A stretch of 9,293 bases of DNA, from positions 1 through 9,293 of the forward strand of contig JAPKHB010000136.1 of the NCBI GenBank assembly GCA_026647295.1, written 5' to 3'. Below are positions 1 to 5,329 of the stretch, one piece after another (the stretch's first letter is position 1; the number at the start of each line of letters is the position of its first letter). Both the position numbers and the translations under genes were made by a program. The stretch comes from Planctomycetota bacterium. Its GTDB lineage: Bacteria; Planctomycetota; PLA2; JAEUHO01. The notes beneath the pieces were generated by a model. The model had not been told where the DNA came from and ran no database searches. It saw nothing but the letters and a program-made list of their open reading frames with translations.

Positions 1-1
1 C

Positions 2-1048
2 CCGGCGGACCGCGACGCCGAGCCGACCGAGCCCGCCTTCCGCACGGCCGCGGAGTGCGGGCGCTGTCACCAGGAGATCTACGCGGAGTGGCGTGAGTCG
101 TTCCACGGCCGGGCGATGGAGGACCCGCTCTTCCTGGAGATGGCCGCGGAGTTCAACAAGGAGGAGTGCATCCGCTGCCACGCGCCGGTCCCGCTGCGCG
201 AGGCGCGCTTCGAGATCCCCGTCGCGCGCGCGGCGCTGCGCGAAGACGCGGTCTCGTGCTTGAGCTGCCACCAGAGCGGCGGCCGGGTCGCGGGCCCGCT
301 CGGCTTGAGCGGGCCCTGCCGCCCGGTCAAGGACCCCGACCAGCAGGACGTGCTCAAGGTCTGCTTCCCCTGCCACAACCAGCACGACACGGGCAACGAG
401 TGGCTGCGCGGCCCCTACTCGCCCGACGCCCCCGAGCCGCGCCTGCGCCCGGCGCAGGACTGTCGGGACTGCCACATGCCGGTGGTGGAGCGCGCGCTCG
501 TGCCGGGCGGCCCGGTGCGCCGCGTGCGCCGGCACACGTGGTTCGGCGGACACAACTACGAGCAACTCCGCCGGGCCGCGCGCGTGGAGGCCGAGGTGCA
601 GCCGCTGCCCGGGGGCGGCGCGCGGGTGCACGTGTTCGTGACCAACGTGGGGGCGGGCCACGCCATCCCCACCGACGCGCGCCACCGCTCCTTCGACACC
701 TACGTCCGGATCTGGGACGAGAACGACAACCTCATCGTGGACCCGCTGGCCCCGGGCCAGGAGTCCGCCGCGCACCTGGCCAAGTTCCAGAAGTACTACC
801 GGGGCTCGGGCAAGAGCGACACGCAGATCCCCCCGCTGGCGCGCGTGGACACGCTGGGCGACGGCCAGGGCTACCTGGACCTGCCCGGACTGCGGCGCGG
901 GCGCGGCGAAGCCTGGTTGGTGTACCGGCTCACGCCGCGCGACGCCCTCCTGCCCGAGAGCCTCACGCTGCGCGACGTGCGCGGCGACGAGGACGCGTAC
1001 GTGGCGCGCGTGATCTACCGCGTGCCCTTCGAGATCGCCCTGGAGTGA
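2..1048 (+). CDS. Multiheme c-type cytochrome (cytochrome c554-like), 5' end missing
   Basis: The reading frame is open to the left window edge, so the start and signal peptide are missing and 348 codons are visible. Five CxxCH heme c attachment sites are seen: CGRCH (56-70), CIRCH (167-181), CLSCH (257-271), CFPCH (362-376) and CRDCH (461-475). The first lies in CGRCHQEIYAEW followed by SFHGRAM, the usual opening of cytochrome c554-type multiheme domains, whose extra His serves as an axial ligand in relatives. An HTWFGGHN motif (533-556) follows the last heme, as in many such proteins. The rest (about 595-1045) has no Cys pairs and carries VTNVGAGHAIPT, typical of the beta-sandwich-like tail of these cytochromes. 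Expected role: periplasmic or surface electron transfer. The donor, the acceptor and any further hemes upstream cannot be seen. The ATG at 116 is internal, because a heme site precedes it in frame. The stop overlaps the next gene's GTG. Confidence 0.93.
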   Translation, partial: PADRDAEPTEPAFRTAAECGRCHQEIYAEWRESFHGRAMEDPLFLEMAAEFNKEECIRCHAPVPLREARFEIPVARAALREDAVSCLSCHQSGGRVAGPLGLSGPCRPVKDPDQQDVLKVCFPCHNQHDTGNEWLRGPYSPDAPEPRLRPAQDCRDCHMPVVERALVPGGPVRRVRRHTWFGGHNYEQLRRAARVEAEVQPLPGGGARVHVFVTNVGAGHAIPTDARHRSFDTYVRIWDENDNLIVDPLAPGQESAAHLAKFQKYYRGSGKSDTQIPPLARVDTLGDGQGYLDLPGLRRGRGEAWLVYRLTPRDALLPESLTLRDVRGDEDAYVARVIYRVPFEIALE

Positions 1049-1830
1049 GGCGCACCCGGACCGCACTCGGCCGCCGGCGGGCGGGGGGGCTCGCCGGGCT
1101 CCTCTGCCTCGGCGCGGGGTTGGGAGCCGCCGGCTGCGGCTCGCCCGGCTCGAACCTCGCGGTGGCGCTCCCCCCGGTGCACGCACGGTCCCTGGCGACG
1201 GAGGTCGCGCTGGACGTGGGGCGCCTGCTCTCGGCGGACGGCCCGACGAGCCGGGCCGCCGAGGAGCGCCTGCTGGCGCTGGACGAGGAGGGCCGCGCGG
1301 CGCTCGCCGAGCACGCCCGCCAGGTGCCCGGCGAGCGCGATCCGCGCTGGCTCAACGTGCTGTTCCGCCACCGCCTGCTGCCCCCGCTCGACCCGACCGA
1401 GGAACTGGGCTTCCTGCTCTGGAAGGCCGAGCGGGAGCCCGAGGGGCCGGCGGCGCGGGCCGTGGAGGCGATGGCGGCCCAGCAGGCGCTGGTCGGCCTG
1501 GCCCGACGGGCGCCCGAGCCGTTGCTGGCGCATCTTGCGGCCGCCGGCCCGGGTTGGGAGCGCGTGGCGCTCGCGCTGGCCGAGGCCCGCGCCCCCGGGG
1601 CCGCGCGCGCGCTCGTCGCCCGCTACCGGGGCGCGCCGTCGGCCGCCGCGCGCGGCGTGCTGGCCGAGGCCCTGGCGCTGCTGCTCGGCCCGGGCCAGCG
1701 CCCCCGGGCGACCGGCAGCGACGCGGAGGTGGCCGCGGAGGCCGAACGACTCGAGGCCTGGGTGCGGGAACTGGAGACACCGGCGGAGCCGCCGGCGACG
1801 CCGCCCGCGGAAGGAGGCGGCGATGCGTAG
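1045..1830 (+). CDS. Predicted lipoprotein with HEAT-like helical body, function unknown
   Basis: This 261-residue protein starts at a GTG whose last two bases belong to the cytochrome's TGA stop (GTGA overlap), suggesting translational coupling. The N-terminus is a lipoprotein-type signal: a basic stretch (R2, R3, R5, R10-R12), a hydrophobic run (about 14-30) and GLGAAGC with Cys31 as the likely lipidated residue. The lipobox is imperfect (Ala at -3 instead of Leu). The mature part is rich in Ala, Leu, Glu and Arg and reads as consecutive amphipathic helices (about 45-95, 100-165, 170-215, 228-244), like a HEAT or related alpha-solenoid, ending in a Pro/Glu/Gly-rich tail (247-261). No catalytic motif is seen. 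I do not recognise a family. Sitting between a multiheme cytochrome and a TPR protein, it may be an envelope scaffold or cytochrome partner; that is inference. There is no strong Shine-Dalgarno in front of the GTG. The lipid signal lies entirely upstream of the next in-frame GTG I noticed (1159), which favours 1045. Confidence 0.8.
   Translation: MRRTRTALGRRRAGGLAGLLCLGAGLGAAGCGSPGSNLAVALPPVHARSLATEVALDVGRLLSADGPTSRAAEERLLALDEEGRAALAEHARQVPGERDPRWLNVLFRHRLLPPLDPTEELGFLLWKAEREPEGPAARAVEAMAAQQALVGLARRAPEPLLAHLAAAGPGWERVALALAEARAPGAARALVARYRGAPSAAARGVLAEALALLLGPGQRPRATGSDAEVAAEAERLEAWVRELETPAEPPATPPAEGGGDA
1811..1817 (+). promoter_or_regulatory. Ribosome binding site of the TPR gene
   Basis: AAGGAGG, five bases before the ATG at 1823, inside the 3' end of the lipoprotein gene. 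It is a near-perfect Shine-Dalgarno and fixes the start of the TPR gene, which overlaps the lipoprotein stop by eight bases. Confidence 0.8.
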
Positions 1831-3415
1831 GCGGGCCGCGAGGCGGACCGGCCGGGGGATGGGCCTCGGCCTTGGCGGGGCCCTGCTGCTTTCGGCGCTG
1901 CTCGCCTTCCCCGGGGGAGCGCGCGCGGACGAGGTCGAGGACCTCCTCGCGCGCCCGCCCGCCGAGGCGCTGGAGCGGCTCGAGGAGTTGCTGGCCGCGG
2001 TCGATCCGGCGGACGGCGCCCGGCGGGCCCGGCTGCTGCGCGCAAGGGCCCGGATCGAACTGGCCCGCGGCCGGGCGGCGGCGGCGGTCGCCGACCTGGA
2101 GGCGGCCGACGCCCTGGCGGATCCGAGCCCCGCGGAACGGCTCCTCAAGGCCCGGGCGCTGTACGAAGCAGGCGTGGCCGAGGGGCAGCGGCCCGGGGGC
2201 GCCGTGGCCACGGCCTACTTCGAGGACGCGCTGCTTGCGCTGGGCGGGCTGCTCGAGGAGCCGCCCGCGGGTGGGGAGGGGCTCGAGGTCCTCGACCTGG
2301 GCGCGCGCCTTTACGCCGCGCTCGGGCGGCCGGAGGAGGCGCTGGCGCTACGCCGGCGCGTGGATCCGGCCACACTCCCCGAGCCGTGGCGCGCGGCCTG
2401 GCAGGACGCGCTGGCGCGGACCTGCTACGCGCTCGGGCGCTTCGAGGAGGCGGCCGAGGCCTTCCTCGCCGCCGGCGCCGAGGCCGCGGCGGCGGCGGCC
2501 TTCGACGCCGCGCGCCGGCCCGAGCGCAGCGTGCCGCTGTACGCCGCGCTGCTGGCGCGTGCGCCCGCCGACCGGGCGTTGGCGGAACAGGCGCTCGGCG
2601 GGGCGCGCTACCTCAAGGCGCAGCGGATGCTCGCGCAAGCGCTCGCCGAACAACCGGTCCCCGAGGGCGAGGCGGGCCTGGAGCGCCTGGTGCTGCTCGG
2701 CCTGCTCTGGGAGGAGGCGGGTGACGCCGCGCGCGCGCTGGAGCGCTTCGAGGCGGCGACCGCCCGCGTACCGCTGGACGCCCGCGCCTGGAAGGGGATC
2801 GCCCGCACGGCGCCCCGCGCCGACCGCGACGCGGAGCGCGCGCGCGAGCGGGCGATCGAGGCCTGGGAGAAGGCGCTGCTCCTCGATCCGGAGGACGAGG
2901 AGGCGTTCGGGGGGCTCGCCTGGTTCGCCGGCGAGGACTACCAGCGCCTGTGGCGCCTGGGCCCGGAGCACCCGGTCGCGCACCGCTGCCTGCGCGTGCA
3001 GGAGGCGCTGGTGGAGGCGACGGCGGGCGAGGACGCCCTGGTCCTGGGCAACCTGGGCAACACCTTGCGCGTGCTCGGGCGCACCGCGGAGGCGCTCGAG
3101 GCCTACGCCCGCGCGCGCCGGGCGAACCCCTACGACCCCGACGTGGCCAGCGACCAGGGCCTGGCCCTCGCCGCGGCCGGCCGACCCGGCGATGCGCTGG
3201 CGGCGTTCCTGGAGGCGGTCGAACTCGATCCGTCCAACGTGGCGGCCCGCCACAACGCGGCCCGCTTCCTGTACAAGGCGGGCCGCCACGCGGAGGCCGC
3301 CGCCCACCTCGTGGCCGCCGAACAGAGCGCCCGCGCCGTGGGCCGCCCGGCCGGCGTCTACCGGCACCTGCTGGACCGCGCCTGGCGCGGCCAGCAGGCC
3401 ACCGCGGGCCGGTGA
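1823..3415 (+). CDS. Exported tetratricopeptide-repeat protein
   Basis: This is a 530-residue protein. The ATG at 1823 follows a near-perfect Shine-Dalgarno and overlaps the upstream stop by eight bases. A signal peptide is clear: Arg-rich residues 2-11, hydrophobic core 13-30 and a cleavage site GARA|DE after residue 35. Helical repeats fill the mature chain. The best TPR units are about 405-438 (LGNTLRVLGRTAEALEAY), 439-472 (GLALAAAGRPGDALAAF, ending in ELDPSN) and 473-506. Weaker units lie near 70-110, 193-225 (ALGRFEEAAEAF), 287-320 (EEAGDAARALERF) and 344-375 (EKALLLDPEDEEAF). No catalytic domain is apparent. TPR domains bind proteins or peptides, so this is probably a periplasmic scaffold or assembly factor. 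Tight coupling to the lipoprotein and cytochrome genes suggests it serves the same complex, perhaps in cytochrome maturation or docking; that is inference. Family and partner are not identified. Confidence 0.9.
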   Translation: MRRRAARRTGRGMGLGLGGALLLSALLAFPGGARADEVEDLLARPPAEALERLEELLAAVDPADGARRARLLRARARIELARGRAAAAVADLEAADALADPSPAERLLKARALYEAGVAEGQRPGGAVATAYFEDALLALGGLLEEPPAGGEGLEVLDLGARLYAALGRPEEALALRRRVDPATLPEPWRAAWQDALARTCYALGRFEEAAEAFLAAGAEAAAAAAFDAARRPERSVPLYAALLARAPADRALAEQALGGARYLKAQRMLAQALAEQPVPEGEAGLERLVLLGLLWEEAGDAARALERFEAATARVPLDARAWKGIARTAPRADRDAERARERAIEAWEKALLLDPEDEEAFGGLAWFAGEDYQRLWRLGPEHPVAHRCLRVQEALVEATAGEDALVLGNLGNTLRVLGRTAEALEAYARARRANPYDPDVASDQGLALAAAGRPGDALAAFLEAVELDPSNVAARHNAARFLYKAGRHAEAAAHLVAAEQSARAVGRPAGVYRHLLDRAWRGQQATAGR

Positions 3416-3458
3416 CGCCCTGGCAACACGGTTTGCGGCCCGCGAAGCGGGGATCGCC

Positions 3459-3473
3459 CCGGGCCGGGCCCGG
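3459..3473 (+). other. Short GC-only hairpin between the TPR and hydrolase-like genes
   Basis: CCGGGC and GCCCGG (six pairs, three-base loop) lie inside the 99-base gap 3416-3514. No T-run follows, so it is not a classic intrinsic terminator, and in a genome this GC-rich such stems arise readily by chance. I see no convincing -35/-10 promoter in the gap. Confidence 0.2.
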
Positions 3474-3505
3474 CTCCGGGTACCATGGGCCAAGCCCCGT
3501 CCTAC

Positions 3506-3510
3506 GGAGA
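3506..3510 (+). promoter_or_regulatory. Ribosome binding site of the hydrolase-like gene
   Basis: GGAGA ends four bases before the ATG at 3515. It favours that start over the in-frame ATG at 3485, which has no purine-rich Shine-Dalgarno at the right distance. Confidence 0.6.
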
Positions 3511-3514
3511 AGCC

Positions 3515-5257
3515 ATGCCTCGACTGCCCGTTGCCCTCCCCGTTGCCACCCGGTCGGACGGCCGGCGCGCGCTGCGTCTTGCCCTGCCCCGGTCCGCGCT
3601 GCTCTTCGCCGTCCTGGGGGCGCTGCCCGCCCTGGACCCGCCGGGTGCGCGGGCCGATGAGACCAAGGCCCAGGAATCCCCGGCCGCGGCGCCGGCCGAG
3701 CGGGCCTCCCTGGTCACGCAGGCCCGTGAGGACCCCAAGGCCTTCCGCGACCTGGTCGAGGCGGCGCGGATGTACCTCGACCTTGGCCAGGAGCAATGGA
3801 GGGGGCGCATCGCGCTGCTGGAGCGCCTCCTGGCCGAGGCGACGCAGGGGCGCTACCCCCTCACCGACCTGCCCTTCCTGCGCTGGATGGTGGGGCAGGC
3901 GCGTTCGTTCCACATGGACATGCGGGAGTCCAAGTGGCGCCGCGAGCAGAACTTGAGCGAATACAAGACCGAAGGGCCCTTCGTCCACGTCAAGAGCGAG
4001 GACTTCAACTTCACCTTCATGCTGCCCAAGTCCTATCCGGCGCGCAGCAAGGACTTCGAGCGCTACCCGCGGCCCGAGCCGTTCCCGACGGTGATCGTCC
4101 TGCACGAGAAGGACGACTACACCGGCAAGAAACTGCCGGGGGTGCACGCGCTCAAGCGCATCTGGCCCAAGGAGCAGTTCGAGGGGCTCTACGACCGCTG
4201 GATCGCCTTCGTGCCGGTGGCCGCGGCCGGCAACTACACCGAGGAGGACGGCCGGATCCGCTGGGAGTACTTGAGCGCCCCCTTCAGCCGCTTCTGGCGC
4301 CACTACCACGTGGACTTCGACCGCGTGATCCTGGACGGCGGGGACCCGGCCCTGGCGGCCGCGCCCGTGCTCGCCTCCTGGTTCGCCGGCATCGTGCTGC
4401 GCGACGGGACCCTCACCGACGCCCACAAGGCCACCGTCCGCAACTTCGCGCACGTCCCCGTCTACGTGGTGGACAAGCCCGAACTGGCCAAGGCGCTCCA
4501 GGCGGCCGGCCACCCCGACGTGACGCTGGGCAAGCCCTGCGACCTCCTGGCCTGGATGGACGCGCGCCAGCGCACCACGCCGCGCAAGTTCCAATGGTCG
4601 GTGGGGCGCGTGGACCAGGTGCTGCCGTACTGGATCAACCTCGAGTTGACCGACTTCTCGGCGCCCGAGCGCACCCTGGACGTGGAGGTCCTGGACACGA
4701 AGGAGGCGCCGAACACCGTGCGCATCGCGGCCCGCGGGGTCCGCGAACTCGCCCTCTTCCTCAACGACGAAGTGGTGGACCTGGACCGGGCGGTACGGGT
4801 CGAGATCAACGGCCACGTGGTCCACGACGAGGTGGTCAAGCCGGTGACCGAGGCGTTCTACCCGGTCAAGCGGGATCTGGACCTGCTCTTCAACCGCGAC
4901 CCCGTGCGGATCCGCGAGTCGATGTACTTCGGCTGGCTGTACCCGGTGCGCCTGGTGCGCCTGGAGGTGCCCGACCCCAAGCCGGCGGCGCCGCCCGAGG
5001 CTCCCGCCGGGACCGGGGCCACGACGCCCGGCGCGGGCGGCAAGGGCGAGGGAACGGGCGACGCCGCAACCCCCGCCGCGAGCCCGGAGGAGGAGCAGAT
5101 GGCGGCCCGGCTCAAGGAGAAGGCGCAGATGCTGATCGCGGAGGGCCGCGGCGCCGACGCCATCCCGCTGCTCAAGCGCATCGTGGAGATGCCGGCCAAC
5201 GCCCAGCACGCCTGGGCCCGCCAGCAACTCGAGACCCTCGACGGCGGCGCCAAGTAG
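3515..5257 (+). CDS. Exported alpha/beta-hydrolase-like protein, probable pseudoenzyme
   Basis: From the ATG at 3515 the product is 580 residues. A long signal peptide (basic R13-R26, hydrophobic about 28-40) ends at GARA|DE after residue 47. Residues about 85-135 look helical. An alpha/beta-hydrolase-like core then runs from about 160 to 365: the strand and oxyanion-type loop PTVIVLHEKDD (191-201), the nucleophile-elbow region RVILDGGDPALA (270-281), a strand HVPVYVVD (313-320) and LLAWMDARQRTTPRKFQW (344-361). This order matches secreted esterase/depolymerase-like proteins common in Planctomycetota. In the elbow the expected GxSxG reads GGDPA, with Asp277 at the Ser position, and no His is seen where the catalytic one is expected. 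A beta-rich segment (about 362-486, with VRVEINGHVVHDEVV) and a Pro/Gly/Ala/Thr linker (488-520) lead to a TPR-like helical pair (524-575). It is probably a binding or structural protein, although an Asp nucleophile cannot be excluded. The fold assignment comes from motif order, not a search. Confidence 0.75.
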   Translation: MPRLPVALPVATRSDGRRALRLALPRSALLFAVLGALPALDPPGARADETKAQESPAAAPAERASLVTQAREDPKAFRDLVEAARMYLDLGQEQWRGRIALLERLLAEATQGRYPLTDLPFLRWMVGQARSFHMDMRESKWRREQNLSEYKTEGPFVHVKSEDFNFTFMLPKSYPARSKDFERYPRPEPFPTVIVLHEKDDYTGKKLPGVHALKRIWPKEQFEGLYDRWIAFVPVAAAGNYTEEDGRIRWEYLSAPFSRFWRHYHVDFDRVILDGGDPALAAAPVLASWFAGIVLRDGTLTDAHKATVRNFAHVPVYVVDKPELAKALQAAGHPDVTLGKPCDLLAWMDARQRTTPRKFQWSVGRVDQVLPYWINLELTDFSAPERTLDVEVLDTKEAPNTVRIAARGVRELALFLNDEVVDLDRAVRVEINGHVVHDEVVKPVTEAFYPVKRDLDLLFNRDPVRIRESMYFGWLYPVRLVRLEVPDPKPAAPPEAPAGTGATTPGAGGKGEGTGDAATPAASPEEEQMAARLKEKAQMLIAEGRGADAIPLLKRIVEMPANAQHAWARQQLETLDGGAK

Positions 5258-5265
5258 CCCGGGAC

Positions 5266-5295
5266 GGCGCGCGCCAACCGCCTGGGCCGCGCGCC
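5266..5295 (+). other. GC stem-loop just after the hydrolase-like gene
   Basis: GGCGCGCG (5266-5273) is complementary to CGCGCGCC (5288-5295), giving eight pairs with a 14-base loop, starting nine bases after the TAG stop. There is no T-run. It could slow transcription or protect an mRNA 3' end, or be a chance product of base composition. Confidence 0.25.
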
Positions 5296-5296
5296 C

Positions 5297-5327
5297 GGGG
5301 AGCGGGGGGGCGCGCGCGGGAGGTGGG
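5297..5327 (+). promoter_or_regulatory. G-quadruplex motif overlapping a ribosome binding site
   Basis: Four G-runs on the coding strand (5297-5300, 5304-5310, 5318-5320, 5325-5327) with loops of 3, 7 and 4 bases fit the canonical G3+N1-7 pattern. The last two runs flank and include the Shine-Dalgarno of the following gene, so folding in the mRNA would mask it. The motif is seen; function is inference, and chance is likely in GC-rich DNA. Confidence 0.35.
5319..5325 (+). promoter_or_regulatory. Ribosome binding site of the membrane synthase-like gene
   Basis: GGAGGTG, four bases before the ATG at 5330, is a full-strength Shine-Dalgarno and supports that start. Confidence 0.75.
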
Positions 5328-5329
5328 CG

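Noticed and set aside
116..118. ATG as the start of the multiheme cytochrome
   Set aside because: The frame is open upstream and contains a heme site (CGRCH, 56-70) with its expected surrounding motif, so the gene begins outside the window.
3485..3487. ATG at 3485 as the start of the hydrolase-like gene
   Set aside because: It would add ten residues before the signal peptide and lacks a ribosome site; GGAGA is correctly placed for the ATG at 3515.
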